From Isoetes taiwanensis (taxonomy: Eukaryota; Streptophyta; Lycopodiopsida; Isoetales; Isoetaceae): a DNA stretch of 64,000 nucleotides. Positions within the stretch are counted from its first letter, which is position 1, and the number at the start of each line of letters is the position of its first letter. The notes beneath the pieces are model-generated. The model saw only the letters and a program-made list of their open reading frames with translations, was not told where the DNA came from and did not search any database. The stretch lies in the NCBI GenBank assembly GCA_021234155.1, contig JAJEKV010000023.1, forward strand, positions 10,427,141 through 10,491,140, given 5' to 3'. This document shows, piece by piece, positions 32,050 through 43,196 of this stretch. The position numbers were made by a program, and so were the translations under genes.

Positions 32050-33030
32050 GTGGTGGTGGTGGCTGGGATGGCATGGAGTGGTCGGATCTTGACCGGGCAG
32101 CGAAGGCGGGGGCCCGGCTGCCCGGCGTGGAGGTCGTGGCGGGTAGCGGTCCGAGCAGCGTTCGCCCCCAATGAAGCCGGGGAGCACAGCTCTTGCAAGG
32201 CTGGGCTCGGCCGCTTGGCCATCTCCACGCACCAGAGACTGCTTCTTTGCACCGACTATGAACCTCGGTAGGAGACCCCCGCTCGTCTATGGATGGTTGC
32301 TCGCGCAACCCTGGAGCCCGTGCTCGAGTAGCGAGGCGTGCTCGAGCCCCGCAAGACACGGGCCGAGGGCGGGCTTCGTTCCGATCACACTCGAAGATCC
32401 CAGGCGTGGTCCGGCATGCGCAGAAGAGCCCGCTCCCCCGTGCCATGGTGGTGGGCGCCTCCACCCCGGGCCGGTGACACCGTGACCATCGTCTCTGCAT
32501 TGCGCTCCCTCTCCCTGTGTCATGGTGTCGAGTGATGAACACAGAGTCTAGGCGGGCCCGCGTAATGCGGCGACCTCATGCGGCTTTGTTGCCGCTCGAA
32601 GTGTGCCAGGCCAAGGCCATCTTCCACATGCAGCGTGCGGGTCTCCAGACCTGTGATGCGGTTCTTCTCGACCACCATTTGCCTTTTGAGCACATGGGAT
32701 GCCGAGGACTCCATCTCCACTGTCATGCCAGCCAGGCGGGCACCGGTTAGCCTCAATACTGAGCTAATGTTAGCCTCCACTCCCACTTTGGCGTGGCTCC
32801 AATTCTCTGCCGAGGCGGGGAGTTCCTATCTTGGTCTCGAGCAATCAATTCCTTCCGGCCGGGCTGGCCTCGCTGAGGGGGCCTTAGCCTTAGCTCGAGC
32901 CTCCTTCTTCATGGAGGATGACTCTCCCCTGTCCATGATGGCTGATCGGGACCGTTTGTGCGGCGGCCCCTCGCCTTGGGTTTCCCAGGCTGGTCCATCT
33001 TCTGTGGCCGGCATTCAGGTGACCCTTTGC
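32050..33030 (-). other. GC-rich island with gag-like coiled-coil ORFs
   Basis: About 1 kb of strikingly GC-rich sequence in an AT-rich window. On the minus strand, 33,014-32,826 encodes a basic peptide (KKEARAKAKAPSARPARPEG). In another frame, 32,786-32,520 encodes ISSVLRLTGARLAGMTVEME and VVEKNRITGLETRTLHVEDG, a heptad-like helical region. Its position just upstream, in sense, of the minus-strand LTR suggests the internal region of an LTR element, but no polypurine tract borders the LTR. No enzyme domain is present. Captured foreign DNA is the alternative. Confidence 0.45.
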
Positions 33031-33099
33031 TTAATTGATCCCCTGTTCTTGCTCTAAATCTTCATATTTTTCTGATATGCTCTGGTTTTAAAAACACAG

Positions 33100-33156
33100 A
33101 CTGTAGTTTGCATACCTTTGCCTGATGGAGCTCTGGAAATTGGCACCACAAATTTC
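33100..33156 (+). pseudogene. bHLH (MYC/R-type) N-terminal domain exon fragment
   Basis: Between AACACAG and GTAAGT lie 19 codons encoding TVVCIPLPDGALEIGTTNF. TVVCIP-x2-DG-x2-E-x-G(T/S)T is the end of the bHLH-MYC_N domain of plant R/B-like and MYC regulators, and an intron at this point is typical of that subfamily. A second exon-like piece starts at 33,232 after TTTTTGCAG (IPHDESLRQCIYKSVL) and reaches a stop at about 33,315. No bHLH helix is present nearby. A captured or degenerate fragment. Confidence 0.7.
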
Positions 33157-33597
33157 GTAAGTCACCTTAGTTCAATATGCGTAATTTATGATCTGCATTC
33201 TGACATACGGCAGATTTAACAATTTTTGCAGATACCTCATGACGAGAGCTTGAGACAATGTATCTACAAAAGTGTGCTGCATACAGGCTTAACCGACCAG
33301 TCTGTGCATGATTGACCATGCAGAGGATTTTGATTTTTTTGCAAATCTTATTGGATCAAATATTGAGTGTCAAGATTTTTTCCATGCCAAAAGTGCTATA
33401 GGCACTCCTCGAAAAGGCGCGCATTTTTATATCTAAGAAGATGACGTGTCGCTTCTCACTTCCCTGCCCATTATATTCTTCCCTTTGCTCGCCGCCGGAT
33501 CTCCATAGCCAGAGCTGCGCATTCTGCTATAGATTGGGCGCCCCCTCTCTTCCATGGGTCTAAATCCGTTTCGAAAACCATACCCTATTCTTGCGCC

Positions 33598-33675
33598 ATG
33601 GCTGGGAAAAGAAGGGCACACACGTCTTCTCTTCTCAATGCAGAGTCGCGACGATCTGGCAAAGAATCAGAATGG
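33598..33675 (+). CDS. Well-formed first exon of an unrecognised gene or gene fragment
   Basis: ATGGCT in a strong plant start context (GCGCCATGGCT) opens 26 codons, MAGKRRAHTSSLLNAESRRS then GKESEW, followed directly by GTAAGT, a consensus donor. Upstream 33,400-33,597 is GC-balanced, unlike the flanks, as in a promoter/leader. No downstream exon was recognised before the Helitron end at 35,839, so this is probably the 5' end of a captured gene. Family unknown; basic and Ser-rich, possibly nuclear. Confidence 0.4.
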
Positions 33676-35812
33676 GTAAGTGAAAGAAAACATATTTTAG
33701 CCCCCTGCAAATTGCAAATCAAGTAATATAACACCAGATATGGCATCTTTAATCATTTTTGTGACACTTTAGATGTCATCTTTAGAAAAAATTTATAGCT
33801 CTTTGCTCTTTTTTTGATCAAAACCCTGACTGTTAATGTTGCTTATATATTAATGCTGGAGTCATTTTTTCTGTTGACAAAAGCCACAGCCTGGCCTAAG
33901 ATGTTGTTATCTAAGCAGATCAAGCAACAGATTTGAATTCTCGAGATGTGGCTTTTCTCATTGGCTTTGGAGCATTTAGGTAATTCTCAATAAAGGTATT
34001 TACCATAGCCCTTGCTCCTCCTGTGTCTAGGTAACAAGAAACCATGTCTTGCTACTCCAAAATTACTATGTACAAACCCATGTAGTCCAAAATGTCCGAT
34101 GCGTATTGTGTTGGGATTTCCTTTGAGGTATTAGCATTTTGGTTTCCTCTTTTCAACTGGGTTTTCACATGGCTATTCATTCATACTTTACTTTAAAGAT
34201 ACACAATGATTCTCCCTGAGGAAATACATGTGAAGGGCAGGGAGAAGAAGAGAATGTGGGGTAAATGACTATAGTGTTGATGGTATGGTCCATTTTCCAA
34301 GAACTCTGATTCGCCTTCTCAGCGGCAGAGCTGCAATAAGTGATTACCTTATCTGGAAAGTAGAACATGTTCAAGTATAACAAGAAGCAAAAGTCGATAC
34401 TGCCAATGATTTTGAAAAAAGAAGGAGATCTCTTGGCAATCAGAGGCCAAAGAAGAGGCTAACCATTGTCAACTACTGTAATATATAAATAGGGGTAATG
34501 CGGCATTTTAACATTTCATATCGAGCCGTTCTGATGTTGATGAATCTAGAAATCTGTTAGATGAAAACAACTCTATTGACAATAAACAGTCTGTTGCAGA
34601 CAAATTTGTTCAAACTTGGAGTATGTTAGCTATGGCTTCTGAATAACATGTTTGTTATAGCTTTGTGGTTGAAAAGTTGTGGCAGCACTGGACGTTACAT
34701 AAAGACAAACAATGCATTGCTGGATGCAAGCTCAAGGTTTAAAACTTTTAAACTTAAAACCCTATTATCTTCCCGATACAAATCATATAAAATTTGGATT
34801 TAACAGTTAAAACTGCTAAAATGTTTATCTTCATAAATAAGGTAAGACCCCAAGCCTAAACTAATATATGAAGACAAGCTTAGGTAAGGTTATCGGTCTT
34901 CGCCTCGGTCCAAGGCTTTGCACGTGAAAATAAAATTGCACAAGCCTATGGTCAAATATTAAAAAGAAGGATGAATAGACTGCAACATTTGTTAAGAGAA
35001 TCACTTCATGCAGTTGTTTCCGGATGGAACAGAACTAGAACATGTGTGGAAATAGCCGGTTTGGAGTTCAACAACAGCTTGGCGTGCTTTCCCTTTAAAT
35101 GCAACATCGGCATCAAACTTCTTCTTGAAAGCTTTGTACAATCTATGCAGGATGAAAAGAATGATCAGTTTCACACTTTTCAAAAATTTTCAAAGAGGTC
35201 TCAATGAGCATTTCAAACTGCCACATACGACTTTGATGTCATATATAAATTTACAAGAATCAAAGCACACAATATTGCATTATCTGATGCATGAGTAAAC
35301 TAAATTTCAAAAAGCAATATATTGATAATGTAAGGCTTAAATCCAGCAGCCCACATCTGGAATCTGCAGATTTTAATTGCATCACATATTTAAATAAGTA
35401 GCATCAATCAATTGGAACCAGTTTCCAATAATTGAAGAAGCGGGAAACGGCTCTATCCGAACCAGGGCAGTGAAGAAAAAGCTCAAATCCGGTCCGGCAA
35501 TGCGCCAGCCAATTCTTCTGATCTGCAAAGCTGGGTAGATGGTTAGTGCAGGTCTGCATACGAGGCGGCAAGCCCGAGTAGAAAGACACTCTGAGACAAG
35601 GAAGAAAAGAGAAAAATTTGACAGGGGTACTCTGGCCTCGGACTTAAGGTATGGCCATATGGGGCAACAGGGCTATATGGTCGTTTTAACATGTTAAAGA
35701 CCCGGATATACCCATGGTTTAAAAGTGATGGCATCCGATATTTATGGGGCTCCTCAATTGTTTGTAAACAATCACATGGAATGAACACAAAATGTGAACA
35801 ATCATATGTAAA
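33676..35812. other. Mostly noncoding, two minus-strand ORFs of unknown worth
   Basis: Minus 35,183-35,001 (LYKAFKKKFDADVAFKGKAR) and minus 35,589-35,404 (HLPSFADQKNWLAHCRTGFE) have more protein-like composition than their surroundings but match nothing I recognise. The remainder is AT-rich with no features. Confidence 0.3.
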
Positions 35813-35839
35813 GCCCACTGACAGTGGGCAATTTACTAG
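35813..35839 (+). mobile_element. Helitron 3' terminus (plus orientation)
   Basis: Hairpin GCCCACTGACAGTGGGC, then AATTTA, CTAG and T. The stem sequence differs from the other termini in the window, so it is a second Helitron family. The 5' end was not identified; the bHLH exon and the MAGKRR exon upstream may be its cargo. Confidence 0.7.
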
Positions 35840-35841
35840 TG

Positions 35842-36185
35842 TCTATGTTCTCATTCTATTTATATAATGGGATTGCCCAAGTTATTAGCCTTTATAACAT
35901 TATATATAAATTATGATAATGGGGGGCATTTCTTTTAGCATGTTGCATGACATTGACCTAAAATACATAAAAACATAGAATAAGTTAGTATATCCAACTC
36001 CCCAACATGTTCTTAAATGAAAGCATACTTTTTTTAATCAATAAAGGAAAGCATACTTTATAAAAAATTGTAAGAGGGACTATGCATGTCATCAATTCCT
36101 CATATGTCTTATTCTATGTTCATTCTATTTATATAATGAGATTGCCCAAGTTATTTTCCTCAGCCTTTATAACATTATATGTAAA
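35842..36185. repeat. Direct repeat pair, about 70 bp, plus AT tandem array
   Basis: TCTATTTATATAATGGGATT with GCCCAAGTTATT and CCTTTATAACATTATAT occurs at about 35,851-35,910 and again at about 36,123-36,180. It is followed by an array of AACCTTCTAACTTCTAACCT-like units to about 36,310. Confidence 0.75.
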
Positions 36186-38440
36186 TAAAACCTTCTAACT
36201 TCTAACCTATAACATTATATATAACTATAGAACCTTCTAACTTTTAACCTTCTAACCTATAACATTATATATAACTTCTAACTTCTATATATAACCTTCT
36301 AACTTCTAACCTATAATATTATCCTTCTATATTCCTTCTATATATATTATTATTAAAAAAAAACCCGGTTACAAAAGTGGCATTTTGGAATTAGCTATAT
36401 CTATTTTCAGGCAATTACACTGAAGCAAAGTTGCATTTGTTTAAGCCTGAATAAATTTTGGGCTGCCTCTTCGTTTCTAAATTCTCCCTGGAATGGGCGC
36501 CCTAATTAGAACAAATTACAGTGACAAAGTTAGTTTGAAGCTTAAGGCTTTGTGAGTGCGCCTCCCAGCTCCAAACAACAAACAAATACAGCGAGCAAAA
36601 AACGCTGCCTATTGCGTAATTCCTTTGTGGCCCAGGTATTGTTTTGTTTTTTTATCCTTTCACTTAAAAGCTTCAATCTAGCTTTTAATTTGGGGCTAGG
36701 ATGCTTTTAATTTGAGTCTGGATGACGGAAAAGTATCGAAATAAACCCTCTGTTGCTTCCCAAATCGTTTGAGCGGATCACCTTAGTGCAGCTGAATTGG
36801 AAGTTGTAGATTGCTTAGATGTGGATTGTGGAGTAACTCTGAATTCGGTTTTGCAGGAAGTGTAGTGTGGGAAGAGAATCCATTTCCGACTCAGATTAAG
36901 GTGAAATCGCCCACTGTAAGTAATGTTTGATTCGAGTTCAAAAATTGATGCAGAGCATAAATTTAAGATAAATGCTTGAGAAAAGTTGGATTTCTTATAG
37001 TAGGGTCGGCTTCAGAATCTCTTCCTCTACCATCTGTGCCAGAGGCAATATTTCGAGGCCAAATTTGCCTTTGGGAGCCTGTATGTTGAGGCCGAATTTC
37101 TGGGTAGTGTAGAGGGCTACAAAACCCCTACAGTTTAAAGCGAAAGGCCAGCTTTTGAATAGGTTGATCTTTGGCTCTGACAAGCCTGTTTGAGCAGCAC
37201 AAATCCAGATTAGGTTGGCAAAATCCTTTTGAAATCGCCAGGCAAGGCGTCAAATCTCAAACAGCTCTATGTCATGCCAAAACCGGCTTCAGAGATCTGT
37301 CTTTCAAAATAGCTTCTAGGCATAATTTCTGTCAGCTTTTAAATGGGTTAGTTGTGTCCTGTGTCGCACGAACCCAAATCTGCCCATGGGTCAGAGTAAA
37401 CTTTAGAGTATTGTTGAGGATTCACGGCCTAGCTGTTGCCGATCAAGGTTGATACCAAATTTTTTAAGGTCATACCTTGGCTTTTGCTACCGGATTTCTA
37501 CTGGAATATACAGCAGTATTATTAATTATACTTGCAAAAATAATTAAGTAGCAAATATGCAACTGGCATCTTCTGTGGATATATTTTAGTTTGATTTATT
37601 TTGCTCCATGCCTCATTTTAACATTTGGAGGTATATGTCTTTGAGGCACCTTAGGAACACAACTAAGATTCTTATAATACATCGACTTATGCACTGCATT
37701 TGTCCAACTCCACTACTCAAAGATAAGATATCTAATCTAAAACCATATGGGTTCCTGTCGAAATCATTTCGAATCCATAGATACGATGCTGATGCATACA
37801 ATATCTCTTATAAGGACTAAGTTTCCAAATCATCAACAAAACATATCATTTTTCAATAAAAAACAAAACAACCAACTTCTCGATTTTGTGTCACTATCAT
37901 AAGCTCTTACACTCAGAGAAATTTCTACCATGTTCCTAAATTATATTCATATTTAAACCAAAATCCAAAATAATTGTCCTTTCCCTAGGGAGATGGAGAA
38001 AACTATAAATGTCTAAAGTATACAGCATATAGAGTAAAAAACCCAGCATTTGTTCAAAGCAAGTTCTATTATGTCTTTCTTATTTCTAAATGATGTTTCT
38101 TAAATTCTTCCTTAAATCGATCTATGATAATGTCCTTTTAGATTGGCCTTCTTAAGGGGCAACATTTGTTATTGGCATATTAACAATGTTCTGTTGTGCG
38201 TGCCAACTTTTTGAAACATTAGCAAGCATGCATATTTTCCACGGAGCCCATAGCAACACCTTTAATTTGCCATATAGAACAATAGCCCAATCAATCTCAA
38301 ATTCTGGCTTTTGGTGTCTCTAAAAAACTTTTGGTTTTGGCTCATTTGGTTTCGGCTCAAATCTCGGCTCAAGAACTCGAAAAGGTTGGTTAATCTCTGT
38401 TATTTAAAGTATGTGATATAAACTCTGTTATTTAATCTCT
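36186..38440. other. Unassigned sequence
   Basis: AT tandem repeats to about 36,350, then ordinary AT-rich sequence. Open frames at 37,183-36,995 (minus) and 37,171-37,452 (plus) are unremarkable and unrecognised. No RNA gene seen. Confidence 0.35.
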
Positions 38441-38935
38441 AATCCGACAAGCTTTATTAAACTCTGATATTTCTGTTCTTATTTCTAGTTCTCCTATTCT
38501 ATCTTATTCCTATATTCTAGTTCTGCTATTCTTATTCTTATTGCAGTTCTCTTATTCTTATTCTAGTTCTACCTAGTTCTGATCTTATTCTAGGTCTTCT
38601 TTTGTTCTTATTTCTAGGTTTTTGAAAGAACAAGTATGGTTTCTATTCTAGGCCTTTCTCTATTCTTATTTCTAGGTATTTTAAAGAACAAATATATTTG
38701 AAAAAAGAACAAAATAATATAGTTCTGTTCTAATTCTGTCTCTATCTATCTGTTGTATCTTTTCTAATTCCCTATCTCTCTGCTCTTATTCTATTGCTAT
38801 CTGCTCTTACTCTATCTGTTCTTATTATATCTGTTCTTGTTCTATCTATTCTTATTCTATTGCTATCTGCTCTTGTTCCATCTGCTCTTATTCTATTCCA
38901 TTTCATATATCTATTCATATTCAGTGGCTTCTTGT
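38440..38935. repeat. Pyrimidine-rich low-complexity tract (TTCTTATTCTA units)
   Basis: About 500 bp dominated by degenerate TCTTATTCTAG and CTATCTGTTCT units, plus strand T/C-rich. Confidence 0.75.
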
Positions 38936-39144
38936 TTTTCGAGAACCTCATCTGTTTTTCAGTATCTTAGCTGCTTTTATTATTTTATCCTTGTAGATTA
39001 AAATTTGAACCTTGTTGTTCAAGTTCGTGGCTCATCTCTTTGTCATATAAAATCTGGTGAGTAATGCTCTCTGCTCGTAAGTAGATCTATGTAACATATG
39101 CTTTTTTTTTTTTCCCTATAGTATGATATGTTAGAATGGACGAA

Positions 39145-39262
39145 ATCGCGCTTGGCACATTTCGAGTTTGGCCTTTCCGTTTCCTGCAAATTTATTAAAA
39201 ATGCGCCAAACGCGTGTGAAATAGAACTTACCCTTTAGAAAACGCGCCTGGCGCATTTTGAA
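39145..39262. repeat. GCGC-rich inverted repeat trio
   Basis: CGCGCTTGGCACATTTCGA at about 39,148, AAAATGCGCCAAACGCG at about 39,197 and CGCGCCTGGCGCATTTTGA at about 39,241. The second and third form an inverted pair with a loop of some 27 bases. GCGCCAAA matches the plant E2F site consensus; whether it is used is unknown. Confidence 0.6.
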
Positions 39263-39350
39263 CATAAAACATTTCGAATTATTTTCTGGCGAGAGGAATA
39301 TTATTTTCTAATTAGTTAATTTCTCTTGTTCTTGTTCTAGTGCATTTCAC

Positions 39351-39524
39351 ATGGTTGATTCTCGTTCAAGTATACTTCCTTTGGACGACAATCAACAATG
39401 GACCGTGTACAAGTTACTTCTTAATTGTGCTGTTCAAAACCTACAAAAAGAGGTGGATAAGCCATTCGACGGTCTGTATATAAGGCCATGGGAATGCTAC
39501 CATCGCATCACGGGGTTTATGTGA
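39351..39524 (+). CDS. Short ORF of unknown function before the LTR element
   Basis: ATG at 39,351, shortly after an acceptor-like TTGTTCTAG, gives 57 residues beginning MVDSRSSILPLDDNQQWTVY and continuing KLLLNCAVQNLQKEVDKPFD. Composition is protein-like. The LTR retrotransposon is inserted 24 bp after its stop. Possibly an exon of a host gene cut by the insertion; not recognised. Confidence 0.3.
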   Translation: MVDSRSSILPLDDNQQWTVYKLLLNCAVQNLQKEVDKPFDGLYIRPWECYHRITGFM

Positions 39525-39547
39525 CTCCTCATGCTCTTGGTATATCT

Positions 39548-41012
39548 TGTGACGTTCCACGTATTTATATGCCCTTTTAAGTATAAATACATGACACGTC
39601 ACTATGAATAATTAATGGCACATTAATTATTCATAAGCTAAGGTTAGCTATGTTAATTATTAATTATTAAAGTGGAAACCTAACCCAAAATCCTAATTCG
39701 AATTTAGGGCTTAACCTAATATTAAAAGGGCTAAAATATCAAATTAGTTAATATTAACCAATCTAGAGTTGCCACCTGGCCCAAATCGATTGGGCAAGGG
39801 AGAGTTGCTAACTTGGGACCCAAATTGGGGTTTTGTAACCCCATTTGCCCCAATTCTAATTGGGGGAGGTTGGTGGAGGAGGAGCTGTTGTTCCACCCTG
39901 TTCCAGCCAGAAGGATAGAGAACCATAGCGATAATGGATCTAGCTATGATTCCGGTTAGTACGTAGATAGCTTGGATTCCTAGATAGTCATAGGACTAAC
40001 TCTTGTATGCTCAGAAGGTAGGTAGGATTAACCCTTGTATGAATAGATGTATGGTTAATCTCTGATGGATGTATAAGGATAGCTTTCTTTCTATTCCTCC
40101 TGTGTTGTAGGGGTAAAAGGGGGGTAGAGACTTAAAGGCCATCTAGAAGTAGAGATGTTCCTAGATAGAACCCTTAAAACCCAGTAAATGCGGCCTGTGC
40201 ACAAGAACCAACCTGGCTGTGGATGCTATGATGTGGTTCAGCACCAGATAACGAGTATGATGGTGAATCAGGGGTGGGGTCTTGCCTAGCGCGGCTACAG
40301 GACTCCTATAGCGTGCTAGGCTTATAGCCGGTCACTGTGTGTGGGCCGGGTATGGGTCTGACACTCTCTGGGCCGGAGGGCGAGAGTCTATATGGCCGTC
40401 CTGGGCTCGAACGGGCTGGTGATCTAGCCTTTAGATTTAGGGGAGTAAGTCGGGTACGAATGCGGGGGTCGCTGATGCGGCACGTGTTCTCTAGCACACC
40501 CAGGGATCCATCATGCTCGGGGAGGAGACGCCTCTCTGACCTGCCTCATCGGACCGGGGAGATGTAACCCGGAGTAGTCCCGAAGGGTGATTCCTTGGGT
40601 TTGCGTCTCCGGAGGGCTACAAGCATGTCATAGCATGATTCAGCCTATCTGCAAAGTGTGCACAGGAGGGGCAGATGGAGTGGACTACCCTAGCCATTGT
40701 CTTATGCCAGCCAACGCCATGTTATACCTCTGTCTGCTGTTATCTTGAGGCCCTGACCGTCAGTCGCCCCCATGGAGTCTGAGCCCCGGGTGGAGCCCTT
40801 AGTTATGGTGCATTTCCTTTGTTATGTTGGTATTCTATTGCTAGTTGTGTTGATATGATGGGCCACCTTCGTGGTGGTATGTTATTTATTAGTATTGTTG
40901 CTAGGTGCTAACATGTATGTACGCTTCCGCTATATAGGATTCTCATAGAAGGCGTGGGACGAATGATACCTCCGTGTCCTTCACCCGGCATCTGGATTCG
41001 GGGAGCGTCACA
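39548..41012 (+). repeat. 5' LTR, 1465 bp
   Basis: Begins TGTGACGTTCCACG and ends GGGGAGCGTCACA, so the termini are inverted TGTGACG/CGTCACA. ORFs inside (for example around 40,337-40,567) recur in the 3' LTR and are not genes. Confidence 0.88.
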
Positions 41013-41013
41013 G

Positions 41014-41030
41014 TGGTATCAGAGCCATGA
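41014..41030 (+). other. Primer-binding site, initiator tRNA-Met type
   Basis: TGGTATCAGAGCCATGA one base after the LTR end: exact match to the common plant LTR-retrotransposon primer site. Confidence 0.9.
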
Positions 41031-41484
41031 TTTTGGTGGACCAGATCATAGCACTGGCCATATTCTAACTCGTTAGTCGATAGGTAGTACGGGACTTTAA
41101 TCTAGGATAAACTATTCTAATTCCATAGCTAGTATGTATGTTGACCTAATTATGGGAAGATTAAGCTAGTTAGAAATTAAGGTGTGAGTCCTTCGAATAA
41201 AGTATGTCAAGTTTTTAGAGAAAAAGAGGTCCCTTGTTTCCACTGGCTATAACTTTCTCTAGTTAACTCGAATTGAGGCAATTCTTGCTCCAATGCGTCG
41301 GGCATGGTTCAAATACCCTAGGGACATCATCACCCGGCATCAAAATGGCAAAAAAAAGGGCCAAAAGTCAACTCGGGCGCCGCTCATTGGATTTAAAACA
41401 CGTATAACCGGACCGGCGCCCGACCGTATAAAACGAGTATTTCCGCCGTATAAAATTTTTTATATTCTTTCGTATACATATTTT

Positions 41485-41695
41485 TGCTGACACCTCAACC
41501 CAAATTTGAACCCATGACCTCTCCCACACCAAGCTCTCTTGAGTATAATATATACGTTTCATATTTTCTTATACACATGTACCCTGTTTCTCTGCATATC
41601 AACTTTTATATAGAAGTATATTATGGGGACTTGAACCCTTGACCTCCCACCACCCAGCCAAACCCTTTACCAACAGGGTAATCCTCTTTTTAATT
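41485..41695 (-). other. Two tRNA-like B-box segments in the element interior
   Basis: On the minus strand, about 41,625-41,690 reads CTGTTGGTAAAGGG and, about 30 bases later, AAGGGTTCAAGTCCCC, with GGTTCAAGTCC a good Pol III B box. A weaker copy (GTCATGGGTTCAAATTTGGG) lies at about 41,495-41,520. They look like tRNA-derived SINE relics rather than folding tRNA genes. Confidence 0.45.
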
Positions 41696-41699
41696 AATA

Positions 41700-43184
41700 T
41701 AGTTGTCTCTTATTATACTTAACCAATAGTATCTCTGTTTCTCTAGAAAGACTCCTGCATACCATCACTCTTCCCTAAACCAACGCTGTAGTGGCAACAA
41801 CTCCGCCGGACTTGTGTAGCCATGGTGAGCTAGGAATAACTTAAGGGTTATTATTATCACTGCGGAATGTTTCCGCAACCATATCGACAAATGTTCACGC
41901 TGAGCGATGGAAGGAAATTCCTCGGAGTAAGATAGAAACTTCCAAGTTGGATTCTAATCCACTATTCACCTTGGATATTCTCTAGGCAATGATAATAATG
42001 TCCAGTTAGAGACATTCCTAGACCTATAGCTTTATCTAATTTTTTTTCCCTTTGGTAGATGCCTTGATAATAAAATTTCTTCCGACTCTGCCATGACTTA
42101 ATCTACGTTACACTCATGTCCTTTATCTTATATCTTACTTGACTTTATATATACTCGGGTTAAAAAAAAAAAAAAACCTCCATTATGCGTATACCCTTTC
42201 TATTTTGGAGCATTATCAGATACAAACCTTAGATCCATGATTTTAGATTTAGCTTCACAAAGGTTTTTACCCATGGTTACTTAAAGCCACCAATATAGCA
42301 ATTGGAGTTTTACACCTTAGAACTTTATTTGAAATCAAACCAACATTTAAATCAACAATGTAATCTCATTTTCTAAGGGTTTTAAAGATAGTCAAAAGGA
42401 GAAAGGTATTTAAACACATAATCAAATATAATAGAATGAGATAAAATAACGAGACTTAGATTATCTTACACGGTTATAATAAATGATGAAGAACATGTGT
42501 TTGTAATTAATATATTAAAGTATATAGGTAAAAATGTCAGATATAGTACAACATATAATTGTATTAAAGGGTAAGTATAACTGTGAAGGGCATGTAAAAC
42601 ACTGAGGATAGGAACATACGAGTTGTTAAAGCTGTAACAAAATAGGGAAACAAAATTTTGATACAAAATTAAATTAGGGCTGGCTGTAATAAAATGAATT
42701 GCAAACCGAAGGGAGAATATAATAGACATATACACAGAACTTAATATCATTAGAATGACTTTCTACTAAACAGTGCGAGATTACTAACTCCGTATTATAT
42801 TAAAAGAATAAATAGAAGTTGCTTATATACCCGTCTATAATATATAATCAGTTACACGTATGTATAGAAAGAATGATTTCTAAATTAGACAAACTGTGAA
42901 CTCATCACCACGGATGAAACAGTGAGACTTCCGCAAACCTTGACTGTTGACCTTTGATGGACCTAAAAGATGATCATGTCTGACCTATACCTCTACCTTT
43001 TATATCCCAGAGTTATAACTTGCACATTACAAGTCATTTCAAACTTGATCACTTTGAACATGACAACGTCTGTGTGACTTATAATCTCACGCTATCTCTT
43101 TAAGGAGGGGAGACTTCCTTCCAATGTACGATGTGTTGCCCTACAACAAGAGTAGTCTTGATGCTGAGGACAGCATCATTTTTA
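41700..43184. other. Internal region of the LTR element, no coding sequence
   Basis: AT-rich, many stops in all frames, no gag-pol motif. A run of A at 42,162-42,175. Confidence 0.6.
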
Positions 43185-43196
43185 AGGTGGGGAGAA
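43184..43196 (+). other. Polypurine tract before the 3' LTR
   Basis: AGGTGGGGAGAA directly precedes TGTGACGTTCC; typical plus-strand priming site. Confidence 0.8.

Noticed and set aside
31982-32542. 186-codon minus-strand ORF rich in Arg, Pro and Ala
   Set aside because: High GC lowers stop frequency in all frames here, and several frames on both strands are open. Composition is not protein-like enough to call a gene.
40337-40567. ORF of 76 codons, repeated at 44,016-44,246
   Set aside because: It lies inside the LTRs and is duplicated because the LTRs are; reverse-strand ORFs at the same place are equally long. No protein domain.
41625-41695. Possible tRNA gene on the minus strand
   Set aside because: A and B box-like motifs only; no full cloverleaf seen and it lies within a retrotransposon.
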